DNA of 64,000 nucleotides from an uncultured Eubacterium sp. (lineage in GTDB: Bacteria; Bacillota; Clostridia; Lachnospirales; Lachnospiraceae), in NCBI GenBank assembly GCA_910586225.1, contig CAJUIL010000002.1, positions 1 to 64,000 of the forward strand, in the 5' to 3' direction. How positions within the stretch are numbered: the first letter of the stretch is position 1; the number at the start of each line of letters is the position of its first letter. Shown here one piece after another: positions 9,148 to 19,100 of the stretch. The notes under the pieces were generated by a model. The model was not told the origin of the DNA. It did not search any database and worked only from the letters and a program-made list of their open reading frames with translations. The position numbers were made by a program, and so were the translations under genes.

Positions 9148-11001
9148 TTAACGGAAGCTTTTTACCCATGCGATGAGGGAGTCATGATATACATTAGCTT
9201 CCACATCTCTTCGCATTTGATCTGTTACAGGGCCATTCTTTTCCATGATCGCGAGAATCGCTTCCTGAAGGCCGGCGATCTTTCCTTTTTCAAAATCCTC
9301 TGAGCGAGCTGCGGATTTTGCGTTGTTTGTTTCTGTGAGATTGCTGGAAGGAGCAGCGTCAGCCTTTGCAGGCTTGTCCTGATCCACAGCAGCCTTTGCA
9401 GCGCTTTCGCCAGTTTTTGCAGGTTCATCCTGATTTGCGGCACCTTCACTGGCTTTTGCAGACGCATCCTGATTTGCAGCGCTTGTTTGTGCGGCAGCGC
9501 TGTCTGCTTTTGCGGACTGGGCCTGCTGTGCATCCGTTTGCGTTGTATTGGTGTCCGTACAGGTGGTTTTTGCTGCGGACGGAGCTTTTGGCGCGGCGGC
9601 AGCTGGTTCTGACACAGCAGATGCGCCAGGATGAACGGCTGCTATCGTATCCGGGGTAACCGGAAGCCAGATATCGCCGCTGTTTGCTTTTACATTCACT
9701 ACGATATTTCCGCCGTTGACAGAAACTTTTTCGCCAGACAGGGCGCCGATATATTCTGCGGCGTTTCCTGCGCGCAGCGTCATTACATAGTCACTATCAT
9801 CGTTATTTACAGAAACGATGACAGACTGTCCGTTATAATTTCTAGAATACGCGTACTGGCGGTTTGTCAGCAGCAGCTCCTGATAATCGCCGTAGGAAAG
9901 CGCCGGAGTATTTTGACGTACATTTCCTAATGCAGCGATCAGCCGTGTATACGGGTTGTTCGTTACAGCGTCCGCATAGTCAGACAGAGAAAGCGCCGGA
10001 CGTAAAGAATCGTCGGAAAACCGCTCTTTCTTTCCTTCGATGCCAAATTCGGAACCGTAGTAAATGGACGGAACGCCAGGAAGCGTATAAAGCAGGATAT
10101 GAACCGGAGTAAAGTGCGCTTTATTGTTCAGCTTTGTATAAATACGCTCTACATCATGATTGTCTACAAAATTATAAAGCTTTAACCCGTCTGGACGGCT
10201 GCCGCCCATTTCATATAAACGTTTGACCGTATGTGCGATCTCAAAAAAGTTGTGGTCATTGTGACCGGAATAAAGCGCTTTATGCAGGTTGTAGTTTGTA
10301 ACGGAATGCAAAGTGCCTTCATTCACCCAGCGGGTATAATCTCCATGGATCACCTCGCCCATCAGCCAGAAATCCGGTTTTACTTCGTTTGCCACATGGC
10401 GCAGCGCCTTCATATATTCAAAATCCAAGACGTCCGCAGCATCCAGACGGATCCCGTCAATATCAAATTCGCTGACCCAGAAGCGGATCACATCACAAAT
10501 ATAATCCCGGACTGCTGGATTGTGCTGGTTCAATTTTACGAGCAGGTTATAGCCGCCCCAGTTTTCATAGGAAAATCCGTCGTTGTATTCATTATTTCCC
10601 CAGAAATTTACATTACAGTACCAGTCTTTGTACTGCGAGCCTTCCCGATTTTTTTTAATATCCTCAAAAGCAAAGAAATCACGTCCCGTATGGTTGAAAA
10701 CACCATCTAAAATAACCCGAATGCCCTGCTCATGGCATTTTGCCACAAAGTCGGTCAGGTCCTCGTTCGTACCGAGACGGCTGTCCAGTTTTTTGTAATC
10801 CGTCGTTTCATACCCGTGGCCGACAGATTCGAACAGCGGGCCGATGTAAACGGCGCTGCAGCCGATTTCTTTGATGTGGGAAATCCATGGGATAAGCGTC
10901 TGCAGACGGTGCTGCGGCGCACCATAGGGATTCTCCTTTGGAGCTCCAGTGAGTCCCAGTGGGTAAATGTGATAAAACACAGCTTCATCATACCATGCCA
11001 T
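9148..11001 (-). CDS. GH13 alpha-glycosidase with C-terminal Rpn-like tail
   Basis: 617 residues with no signal peptide, so cytoplasmic. The GH13 barrel shows DGVFNH (99-104), GIRLDAADV with nucleophile D187, LMGEV with acid/base E216 and FVDNHD with D283, as in alpha-glucan-degrading amylases or glucosidases. A beta-rich C-domain ends near residue 455. An Ala/Lys/Asp/Gln-rich low-complexity linker (about 458-565) follows, with repeated ANQD and AKA units. The last 50 residues (KGKIAGLQEAILAIMEKNG ... LIAWVKSFR) look like the helical tail of Rpn/YhgA-type proteins, which is unusual on a glycosidase. AGGAGG lies 7 bases from the ATG. Exact substrate not resolved. Confidence 0.85.
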   Translation of the reverse strand: MAWYDEAVFYHIYPLGLTGAPKENPYGAPQHRLQTLIPWISHIKEIGCSAVYIGPLFESVGHGYETTDYKKLDSRLGTNEDLTDFVAKCHEQGIRVILDGVFNHTGRDFFAFEDIKKNREGSQYKDWYCNVNFWGNNEYNDGFSYENWGGYNLLVKLNQHNPAVRDYICDVIRFWVSEFDIDGIRLDAADVLDFEYMKALRHVANEVKPDFWLMGEVIHGDYTRWVNEGTLHSVTNYNLHKALYSGHNDHNFFEIAHTVKRLYEMGGSRPDGLKLYNFVDNHDVERIYTKLNNKAHFTPVHILLYTLPGVPSIYYGSEFGIEGKKERFSDDSLRPALSLSDYADAVTNNPYTRLIAALGNVRQNTPALSYGDYQELLLTNRQYAYSRNYNGQSVIVSVNNDDSDYVMTLRAGNAAEYIGALSGEKVSVNGGNIVVNVKANSGDIWLPVTPDTIAAVHPGASAVSEPAAAAPKAPSAAKTTCTDTNTTQTDAQQAQSAKADSAAAQTSAANQDASAKASEGAANQDEPAKTGESAAKAAVDQDKPAKADAAPSSNLTETNNAKSAARSEDFEKGKIAGLQEAILAIMEKNGPVTDQMRRDVEANVYHDSLIAWVKSFR

Positions 11002-11013
11002 GTGGAAACCTCC

Positions 11014-11171
11014 TAAATATTTTTAATTTTTTGTAAATGCTGACAGATCTTGCTAATTTTGCCATCGGGTTTTATTTTAGCATGAAAAGGGGGGATGTTC
11101 AATATTTTATCATTTTAAATTTGTTGTTGTGGGGGTTTTTACGAGGAGGGAGGTGGGAAATATCCAAATAA
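11014..11171. other. AT-rich intergenic stretch upstream of the GH13 gene
   Basis: This stretch should hold the minus-strand promoter of the glycosidase. I see AT-rich sequence and a G-rich patch at about 11125-11158 but no convincing -35/-10 pair. Confidence 0.3.
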
Positions 11172-11378
11172 TCACCTTGATATCATAGCGGCCTTTGCAA
11201 ACAGCATTTGTATAATATTCAAAATCTCATCAGACGCTAAAATTTCTTTGATTGTAATTTCAAACTCGTTTTTGTTATTGCAAATATAATCAGGATTGAA
11301 AAAACTGCAGTCATCCTCAAAACTTTTTCCCAGCGTAATAGCTAACGGAACACTGTTTCTGTGACCTCCAAACAACAT
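11172..11378 (-). CDS. Doubtful small hypothetical ORF
   Basis: A 68-codon frame with no ribosome binding site in front of its ATG. The sequence is not low-complexity (for example YICNNKNEFEITIKEILASD looks protein-like), so it may be the end of a decayed gene whose 5' part is gone. I do not recognise it. The following 240 bases (11379-11620) are AT-rich with long A-runs and hold nothing else beyond the esterase leader. Confidence 0.2.
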   Translation of the reverse strand: MLFGGHRNSVPLAITLGKSFEDDCSFFNPDYICNNKNEFEITIKEILASDEILNIIQMLFAKAAMISR

Positions 11379-11620
11379 CTATAAGTATAACCATTTTACG
11401 TTCAGAAAGCAAATATCATCTACCATATCTATGCATCGCCAAAGAAACCCAGCGTCCGAAAGGCCACTCCCCCACAAAATAACATAAAACTTTTTTCATG
11501 GAAAATACTGGTTCATCTAGCATTTATCTATCAATTTGTGTTAAAATAAAAAAACGAAATCAAAAAACCAAAATTAAAGAATCAAAAAAATAAAAGAATA
11601 AATAAAAGAAGGGAAACACC

Positions 11621-12889
11621 ATGAGCTCAAAAAACCATACAAAAGCAAACCACCTTCTCGCAAGACTCTGTTCCATACTCATCCTATCTGCGATATTCAT
11701 GCAGACACTTACCGCATACCCGCAGTCTGCCTACGCGAGAGGGACTGGGGGTATCAAAGGGAACAACCTGCCAGCAGGCTACGTGACAGATCGTCAGATG
11801 AAGCTGGCGAATCCTTGGACAGGCACAAATGAAACACCGTTATTTGATGTAATGCGAAAGGCGCAAAACGGTCAGAAGGTTACGATTGCTTTTATCGGGG
11901 GTTCTATTACAAAGGGTACGATGTCCAATGGTACCAGGGATAAGAGCATGAATAAAAAGCTGACCTACGTGGACTATTTTGCAGACTGGTGGTACAAAAA
12001 GTTTCCTCGTGCAGACCTTCGCTTTATCAATGCCGGTATCAGCGCGACAGATTCTTATCTGGGGGTGCACAGGGTACAGAAGGATGTACTTGATAAAAAG
12101 CCGGATCTGGTTGTCGTGGAATTTGCGGTAAACGATAAAAAGACCGCGTATCATAAGCAGGCTTATGAAAACCTGATCCGAAAAATATTAGGCTCTCCGA
12201 CCAAGCCTGCTGTAATGCTGTTGTTTATGGCAAAGCTCAATGGCTGGAGCTGCCAGCTGCAGCAGTCGGAGATTGGCAGGCATTACCATTTGCCGATGCT
12301 TAGTTATGGAAATGTAATGAAAGATATGATCCAGCAGGGTATTTATACGATGGAGGAGCTTTCCGGCGACGCCATCCATCCATCCGCGCTGGGCTACGCC
12401 GTTGTGGGAGAGATTTTAGTGCGGTATCTGGAGGAGATTGCGCAAAAGGCGCTTGGCGAAGCGGCGTATTATAAGACGCCCAATTCTTATGTAACGTCAA
12501 AAAAATACGAGAACGGCAAGGTACTGACGTGCAAGGACATAAAGATCAAGAAAATGGGTACATTTGAAGAAAGCAGCAAGAGCAGCGTTTTTCCGCATAA
12601 TCTGACCTCCGCCAGCGGAAGCGGGGATCTGACGTTTACGGTGACCGGGAAAAGTATTGGTATCGTGTTTGCGCAGCAGATCAACGGCAGGGGCGGGCAG
12701 TTCGACGTCTATGTGGATGGGAAGAAAACGGCGCAGATTGACGCGGATAATTCCGGCGGGCGGCATAATAAGCCGGGCGCGGTGCCGTGTTATTCGTCGA
12801 ATACGAAAAAGACGCATACGGTTCGTATTGTAAGAAATAAAAAGTCGAAAGGTCAAGCACTTACGATCTATGCTGTTCTTGTTTCGTAA
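11621..12889 (+). CDS. Secreted SGNH/GDSL hydrolase
   Basis: A 422-residue exported esterase. A signal peptide covers about residues 1-39 (hydrophobic 16-32, likely cleavage after SAYA). Block I is GGSITKG with nucleophile S95, block III is FAVND with N171, and the catalytic pair is in DAIHP (D250, H253). These are the SGNH blocks of carbohydrate esterases that remove acetyl groups from polysaccharides; a C-terminal beta domain (about 300-422) resembles a carbohydrate-binding module. AGAAGGG lies 9 bases before the ATG. The nearby GH13 gene points to glycan use, but the substrate is unproven. Confidence 0.8.
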   Translation: MSSKNHTKANHLLARLCSILILSAIFMQTLTAYPQSAYARGTGGIKGNNLPAGYVTDRQMKLANPWTGTNETPLFDVMRKAQNGQKVTIAFIGGSITKGTMSNGTRDKSMNKKLTYVDYFADWWYKKFPRADLRFINAGISATDSYLGVHRVQKDVLDKKPDLVVVEFAVNDKKTAYHKQAYENLIRKILGSPTKPAVMLLFMAKLNGWSCQLQQSEIGRHYHLPMLSYGNVMKDMIQQGIYTMEELSGDAIHPSALGYAVVGEILVRYLEEIAQKALGEAAYYKTPNSYVTSKKYENGKVLTCKDIKIKKMGTFEESSKSSVFPHNLTSASGSGDLTFTVTGKSIGIVFAQQINGRGGQFDVYVDGKKTAQIDADNSGGRHNKPGAVPCYSSNTKKTHTVRIVRNKKSKGQALTIYAVLVS

Positions 12890-12900
12890 CAGTTCAGGCA

Positions 12901-12926
12901 GGTCTTTGCACCCTGCTGCAAAGACC
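12901..12926 (+). terminator. Hairpin after the esterase gene
   Basis: GGTCTTTGCA and TGCAAAGACC are perfect 10-base arms around a 6-base loop, 12 bases after the esterase stop codon. No T-run follows, so termination may be weak or Rho-assisted. Confidence 0.45.
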
Positions 12927-13014
12927 GTAACAATATGATTCAGGAGTGTAAAAATCCCATCGCGAAGCGATTTTCAATGGATTTGTGCGTTTCATGAAAC
13001 CATAAAACTAACGG

Positions 13015-13043
13015 TTGCCACATCGCCTGTTTTCTGCTATAAT
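13015..13043 (+). promoter_or_regulatory. Promoter of the 13164 gene
   Basis: TTGCCA (13015-13020), a 17-base spacer and TATAAT (13038-13043) form a good vegetative promoter about 120 bases before the coding start. Confidence 0.65.
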
Positions 13044-13163
13044 TTCTCCATATATGGTCTTGCATAGCTGTATAAGGATAGTTGTAAGATCAGATAAAAA
13101 TTGTGTTAGAATGCCATTGTACTGCAAGATCAGTGGTAAAGGTATGAAGGGAATGGATAAATT

Positions 13164-14600
13164 ATGGCACAGGGAAAGAAGTATAAGCTGGGTGAACTCG
13201 AATTTGAGACAGAACAGGAATATCGGGAAGCTGCCGCAGACCTGAAACGCATCAAAGGGCTGGTGGACAAATACAATGTGGAAGATCCGGAGCAGGCAAA
13301 AAAAATACTTGCTTCGATTCAGGCACATCCGGATACGTTCCGGTCGCCTTACGGCCGTAAATTTGTGGCAAAGCTGCAAAAAGCGGCGGGGCTGGCCAAA
13401 ACAGCTGCAGCGTCAGCTGGTGCGGGTGATGATAAGGCAGCGGCAAAAAGAGCGAAAAAGGAAGAAAAAGAAAAGCGGAAACGCGAAAAGCAGCTGGCTA
13501 AAAGCGAAAGCAGAAAAGCAGATGGCGGGCAGAAGGAAAAATTTCAGATTTTTACACCGCGTAATTTTGCGATCGGTGTTGTGATCGTGGCGTGTGTCGT
13601 TGTGTTCAGCATTTTTGCTCCACGGATGTTTTCTCTGAACAAAGGCGGAGACAGCAATGGGGATATTCGGCGTAATATGGTGATCGCTTATGCAAAAAAT
13701 CAGGCGGATCTAAAGGCGAATCTGTATACGTATTACTTTAACGTCGTTGGACAGACAGAGGAGGAAGCCGAAAAGGACGCGACAGAAGGGCTTGGCAATT
13801 ATGTGATGGATCTGTCAGACCGTACGGTCAGCACGATGACAGATACGGAGATTTCGGATATTTATAACCGGCTGGTAGAAGGCGGGGATATTCAGAACAA
13901 CAGTTTTGTAGAGCCGGCGGAGATTACGGTCTTAAAAGATAAGCTGCTGGCAGCAGGGCTTTCCGGCAATTCCGGAAACGGCCTGGAAGGAGAAACGGCA
14001 GTGGAAGCGGCGATCAACAGTATGATGGATTACCAGCACCGCATCTATGCTTCTTTGTGCCACAATTATTCGCTGCTGGGAAATGCGATAGAAAATCCGC
14101 AGGCTTATGCGGATGAAGATATGAGCAAGATGTTCGGCGAGGTTATTTTTGATTATAATATGACGATCGATGACAAACAGAGCTATTTTGACAGCTTCAA
14201 TAAGCGTGGGCTGATCAAGGATAATCAGGTTGTACGGTTTTCCGCAGATCCGACGGTGTATAACCTTCCGGAGCTGACACCGACGATCGAGGTTTCCTTT
14301 ATGGGAGAAGAAGCAAAAGCCTATGAATGCAGCATGATCAGCTATGCGCCTGCTTCCAGTGTCTTTTATGAGATTCACGCAGGCAAAAAGAGCGGCTATA
14401 TCTGTATGCGCAACAATGGCGGAAATACGGATTACATTCAGCTTGGCGATACTACGGTAACGGCGCAGGGTGATTTTATTATGGCGGTCGGCTCAGAAGT
14501 GCAGACTGGAAGATGGTTTTACAATCAGCAGAATATTGGAATTTTTATAAACGGCGATACAAGCAGCCTCATTAGCTATGTGCATGATCTGACCTATTAA
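13164..14600 (+). CDS. Single-pass membrane protein, function unknown
   Basis: 478 residues that I cannot assign to a known family. Residues 1-75 are cytoplasmic and partly helical (LEFETEQEYREAAADLKRI). Residues 88-125 are extremely Lys/Glu/Ala-rich, likely a charged coiled coil. One transmembrane helix lies at about 133-152 (AIGVVIVACVVVFSIFA). The remaining 320 residues would face outside and include a beta-rich C-terminal domain (about 340-478). The topology resembles that of envelope-anchored proteins. It has its own promoter and no close operon partner. Confidence 0.6.
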   Translation: MAQGKKYKLGELEFETEQEYREAAADLKRIKGLVDKYNVEDPEQAKKILASIQAHPDTFRSPYGRKFVAKLQKAAGLAKTAAASAGAGDDKAAAKRAKKEEKEKRKREKQLAKSESRKADGGQKEKFQIFTPRNFAIGVVIVACVVVFSIFAPRMFSLNKGGDSNGDIRRNMVIAYAKNQADLKANLYTYYFNVVGQTEEEAEKDATEGLGNYVMDLSDRTVSTMTDTEISDIYNRLVEGGDIQNNSFVEPAEITVLKDKLLAAGLSGNSGNGLEGETAVEAAINSMMDYQHRIYASLCHNYSLLGNAIENPQAYADEDMSKMFGEVIFDYNMTIDDKQSYFDSFNKRGLIKDNQVVRFSADPTVYNLPELTPTIEVSFMGEEAKAYECSMISYAPASSVFYEIHAGKKSGYICMRNNGGNTDYIQLGDTTVTAQGDFIMAVGSEVQTGRWFYNQQNIGIFINGDTSSLISYVHDLTY

Positions 14601-14679
14601 CTTTGATCTGACAGATCGCTTGCATATGCTGTGAGCCTTGGTGCAGCAGACCGCTTGCATAGGATCGTGACACGGCATA

Positions 14680-14708
14680 AGAAAACCCCCGCAGGAATCT
14701 GTGGGGGA
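14680..14708 (-). terminator. Terminator of the thiT gene
   Basis: CCCCCGCAG and CTGTGGGGG form a 9-bp stem. Read on the minus strand it is followed by TTTTCTT, so it ends the minus-strand transcript of the thiamine transporter gene 23 bases after its stop codon. Confidence 0.7.
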
Positions 14709-14730
14709 AATTCGTGTGTCATTGCAAAAA

Positions 14731-15441
14731 CTAAACGGCAGTCCGGCGGCTCTGGGATTCTACCGCGATCCGGCGGACGCGTGCCAGTGCGCTTTTTACA
14801 GGAGCCAGAGATAGGACAGCGACCGTAAGGACAGCCTCCGGTATCAGGTACATTCCGTTATATAAAAGGGAATAGATCGGTACGCTCATGTTGTAATCTG
14901 CTGCATAGGATCCAAAAAAGATCATGCCCGACAAAAAGGCAAAGAAATATCTGCCAAGTACGGCAACGATATAACCAAGCAGCAATCCGTTTTTCTGCCG
15001 GTAGAACAGACCCGAAAGGCCAAGTGCGCCGAATGCCAGAGGATAATCCACGATTACCTGCGGCAGCGTATAAAAAATTGGCTGTAGGATAAACTGCAAA
15101 AGGCCGTAAGCAAGCGCTGTTGTAATTCCGATCTTCGGTCCGTACCAGTAGCCGATGAGTGAGACAAACAGCATACTAAATAGTGTAATAGAGCCGCCCA
15201 TCGGAAGGTCAGCGAACTTTATCATCGAAGCAACGGTACCGAGCGCCATTGCGGCAGCCGAACATACAAGCTGTTTAGCAGTAATGCCTTTCGTGCGCTC
15301 CTGCTTGGGACGCAGCAAAAGCGCGGCTGCGATCAGAGCAGTAATGACTGCGGCGACGGCCAAAAATCCGGTATTGGAAAGTGTAACTGCATCATAGCCC
15401 CACGCATCCTGGGTGGGCGCTGTAAAATAATGAAACATCAT
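14731..15441 (-). CDS. thiT: ECF thiamine transporter S component ThiT
   Basis: A 236-residue integral membrane protein of the ThiT family, the substrate-binding S component of an energy-coupling-factor thiamine importer. The family core is clear: MGGSITLFSMLFVSLIGYWY, then QFILQPIFYTLPQVIVDYPL, FALGRYFF-like and FFGSYA segments. About seven hydrophobic stretches are present, one more than the classical six, at the N-terminus. The ECF A, A' and T subunits are not in this window, which is normal for shared group II modules. No thi-box riboswitch is recognisable in the 120 bases upstream. Confidence 0.85.
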   Translation of the reverse strand: MMFHYFTAPTQDAWGYDAVTLSNTGFLAVAAVITALIAAALLLRPKQERTKGITAKQLVCSAAAMALGTVASMIKFADLPMGGSITLFSMLFVSLIGYWYGPKIGITTALAYGLLQFILQPIFYTLPQVIVDYPLAFGALGLSGLFYRQKNGLLLGYIVAVLGRYFFAFLSGMIFFGSYAADYNMSVPIYSLLYNGMYLIPEAVLTVAVLSLAPVKSALARVRRIAVESQSRRTAV

Positions 15442-15476
15442 TGCATTCCCCCGCTTTTGTAAATATTTTTTTGTTT

Positions 15477-15489
15477 CTGAACAGTTCAG
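15477..15489. repeat. CTGAACAGTTCAG palindrome
   Basis: A 13-base perfect palindrome lies between thiT and pth, inside a plausible pth promoter (TTTGTT, 16 bases, TATAGC). The same GAACAGTTC core recurs at 24722-24730 before murA. It is a possible operator; the regulator is unknown. Confidence 0.35.
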
Positions 15490-15564
15490 ACTATAGCATA
15501 TTTGCGCGTGGAGTGCAAGGAGTTTTCGAACCGCTTATCAGGGAAGGAGATAAAAAAAGAATCG

Positions 15565-16137
15565 ATGTATCTCATAGCAGGGCTTGGCAATCCGACCAGG
15601 CAGTATGAAAAAACAAGACATAATATTGGATTTGATACGATAGACCAAATTGCGGAGGAATATCATATTTCTGTAATGGATGTGAAATATAGATCCTTGT
15701 GCGGCTCCGGTATGCTTGCAGGACAAAAGGTGCTGCTGCTCAAGCCGCAGACGTATATGAACAACAGCGGGGAAGCGATCCGTGCGGCGCTGGATTTTTA
15801 TAAGCTGGATCCGGCTGAGCAGCTTTTGGTTATTTATGACGATATCAGTCTGGAGCCGGGAAATATCCGCATCCGGTTAAAAGGAAGCGCCGGAGGGCAC
15901 AATGGAATGAAAAGCATTATTGATCATATAGGAACGGAGGTGTTTGCCCGTATCAAGGTCGGAGTTGGCGCGAAGCCGGAAGGCTGGGACCTTGCGGACC
16001 ATGTGCTGAGCCGCTTTTTCAAACAAGAGCGGGAAGACGTGGAGGAGGCGCTAAAGGACGCCGTTTCGGCAGCCGCGTTGATTGTAGGCGGGGAAGCTGC
16101 AAAGGCTATGAATGATTATAATAAAAAGAAAAAGTAA
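15565..16137 (+). CDS. pth: Peptidyl-tRNA hydrolase
   Basis: A 190-residue enzyme that frees tRNA from stalled peptidyl-tRNA in the cytoplasm. It starts LIAGLGNPTRQYEKTRHNIG, with catalytic histidine in TRHNIG. KPQTYMNNSGEAI and GSAGGHNGMKSI, the other family signatures, follow. The start at 15565 is set by homology; the AAGGAG upstream is about 15 bases away, so initiation may be inefficient. A further 21 in-frame codons upstream do not look conserved. mfd follows 41 bases downstream, and the pth-mfd order is usual for Clostridia. Confidence 0.95.
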   Translation: MYLIAGLGNPTRQYEKTRHNIGFDTIDQIAEEYHISVMDVKYRSLCGSGMLAGQKVLLLKPQTYMNNSGEAIRAALDFYKLDPAEQLLVIYDDISLEPGNIRIRLKGSAGGHNGMKSIIDHIGTEVFARIKVGVGAKPEGWDLADHVLSRFFKQEREDVEEALKDAVSAAALIVGGEAAKAMNDYNKKKK

Positions 16138-16178
16138 ATGTAAATGTTATTTTTTGTTATCAACAGGGGTAAGAAAGC

Positions 16179-19100
16179 ATGAATGCATTTATTGAGCCGA
16201 TTCAGGCCATGACGGAATTTCAGGAAATCCGTACCTGGCTCCGGGAAAAGTCCGGGTCCGGCATTCTGGAAATTACCGGGTGTATTGACCCGCAGAAGCT
16301 GCATTTAATTTACTGCCTCAGCGGGGACGCGTACAGCAGGCTGATTGTTACGTTTACGGAGCAGCGTGCGCGGGAGTTATGTGAAGAATATCGTTTTTTT
16401 GACCGGAATGCCCGTTATTTTCCGGCAAAGGACATTTTGTTTTACCAGTCGGATATCCGCGGAAACGAGCTGGCGAAGGAGCGGATCCAGGTTTTGAAAA
16501 TGCTGGCGGACGCGGATGGCTGTACGGTCGTTACGACGTTTGACGCGTTGATGAACCGTATGGCGGAGCCGGCTGGATTTTTATCAAAGCTTCGGACCTT
16601 TCGGGTCGGAGATACGCTGGATATGAATCAAATGCAAAAGGATCTGGCACTGATGGGCTACGAACGCAGCTATCAGGCGGAAACGCCGGGACAGTTTGCG
16701 GTACGCGGCGGGATTTTAGATATTTATGTGCTGACTGAAGAAAACCCATACCGGATCGAGCTGTGGGGAGATGAGATCGATTCGATCCGAAGCTATGAAG
16801 CGTCCAGCCAGCGGTCGATCGAAAATCTGGAGCAGATCCAGATCTGCCCAGCGCAGGAGTTTTTACCGGATGAAGCGCAGATCCGTGAGGGACTCCGCCG
16901 TATACGTGAGGAAGAGGGGGCGACGACGTCCCGGCTGCGCGGCGAGAGCAGGACGGAGGAGGCGCATCGTCTGAAAACGACGGTAGACGCACTGGAGGAA
17001 GAGCTTTTAGAGCTTGGCGCCAGCGATAATCTGGACGCTTATCTGTCTTATTTTACCGAACAGACCGTATGCTTGTTAGATTATTTTGATCTGGAGCATA
17101 CGATCGTGGCATTGGACGAGCCGGCACGGATCGTAGAGCAAAGCGCGGCGGTTGAGACGGAATATATCGACAGTATGCAGCAGCGGCTTGAAAAAGGCTA
17201 TATCCTGCCTGGGCAGGTGGATGCGCTGTTTTGCGCAAAGGAGATATTTGCCAGAACAGAGCGCCTGCGCACGATCGCGTTTGCCACGCTGGAGTTAAGG
17301 CTGGCGGAGCTTTCGTTTTGCGGAGTTTATCCGCTGCAGACCCGTACGGTCAATCCGTATAACAACAGCTTTGAGCTGTTAGTAAAAGATCTGCAGCAGT
17401 ATAAGAAGAAAAATTATAAGGTGATTTTATTATCTGGATCTCGAACGAGGGCGCAAAGGCTGACGCAGGACCTGGCGGATGAGGGGCTGAACGCGTTTTA
17501 TACCGAGGATTATGACCATATCGTAAAGCCAGGTGAAGTAATGGCGCTGTATGGAAAAGTAAAACGCGGCTATGAATATCCGATGCTGAAATTTGTCGTT
17601 ATTTCGGAAAGCGATATTTTTGGTGCGGAAAAGAAGAAAAAGAAGCGCCGTCATGTAAAAAACGGAGAAAAGATAGCAAGCTTTACGGATCTGAGCGTAG
17701 GCGACTATATCGTGCATGAAAATCATGGTCTTGGCATATACCGCGGAATCGAAAAGATCGAAGTAGAAGGTATTGCGAAAGATTATATAAAGATTGAATA
17801 TAATAAGGGCGGCGTGTTGTATATACTGGCTACACAGCTGGATATGATCCAGAAATATTCCGGGGCCGGGGAGCGCAGGCCAAAGCTCAATTCACTTGGA
17901 AGCCTGGAGTGGAAAAAAACCAAGACAAAGGTGCGCAGCGCCGTCAAAGAAATTGCCGGAGAGCTCGTACAGCTCTATGCCGCAAGAGAGGGGCAAAAGG
18001 GATATGTATACGGCCCGGATACGGTCTGGCAGCGGGAATTTGAAGAAATGTTCCCATTTGAAGAGACAGAGGATCAGACAATGGCGATCGAGGCGACCAA
18101 GCGGGATATGGAAAGCCCGAAGATCATGGACCGCCTGATCTGCGGGGATGTCGGCTATGGCAAGACAGAGATTGCGATACGGGCGGCTTTTAAAGCGGTG
18201 CAGGAGAGCAAGCAGGTCGTCTACCTGGCGCCGACGACGATCCTAGCCCAGCAGGTGTACAATAATTTTGTCCAGCGGATGCAGGATTTTCCGATTGCCG
18301 TTGGGCTGCTGTGCAGGTTCCGCACCTCGGCGCAGCAAAAAAAGACGATCCAACAGCTCAAGCAGGGGGCGGTGGATATTCTTGTCGGTACGCACAGGGT
18401 ACTTTCCAAAGATGTGCAGTACAAAGATCTCGGACTTTTGATCGTCGACGAGGAGCAGCGCTTTGGCGTGACCCATAAGGAAAAGATCAAAAAATTAAAG
18501 ACAAATGTAGATGTTCTGACGCTGACAGCGACGCCGATACCGCGGACGCTGCATATGAGTCTGATTGGCATCCGGGATATGAGCGTGCTGGAGGAGCCTC
18601 CGGTAGACCGCGTGCCGATCCAGACCTATGTTATGGAATATAACGAAGAGATGGTACGTGAGGCCATCGTACGGGAGCTGGCCAGAGACGGCCAGGTCTA
18701 TTATGTGTTCAACCGCGTCAACCAGATCCAGGATGTGGCAGCCAGAGTGCAGAGCCTTGTACCGGATGCGGCTGTCGCGACTGCACACGGACAGATGAAG
18801 GAGCGGGAGCTGGAAAATATTATGTATCAGTTTATCAATGGAGAGATTGATGTGCTGGTATCGACGACAATTATTGAAACAGGATTAGATATTTCGAATG
18901 TAAATACGATGATTATCCAGGACGCGGATAATATGGGCTTGTCCCAGCTGTACCAGCTGCGCGGACGGGTCGGGCGTTCGAACCGGACGGCGTATGCCTT
19001 TTTGCTGTACAAGCGGGATAAAATGCTCAGAGAAGTAGCCGAAAAGCGTTTGGCTGCGATCAAGGAATTTACGGATCTGGGAAGCGGATTTAAGATCGCT

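Noticed and set aside
11172..11378. Clear gene upstream of the SGNH esterase
   Set aside because: No ribosome site and no family match; it is kept only as a low-confidence ORF.
15442..15564. TPP riboswitch before the thiamine transporter
   Set aside because: The conserved thi-box sequence is not present on the minus strand.
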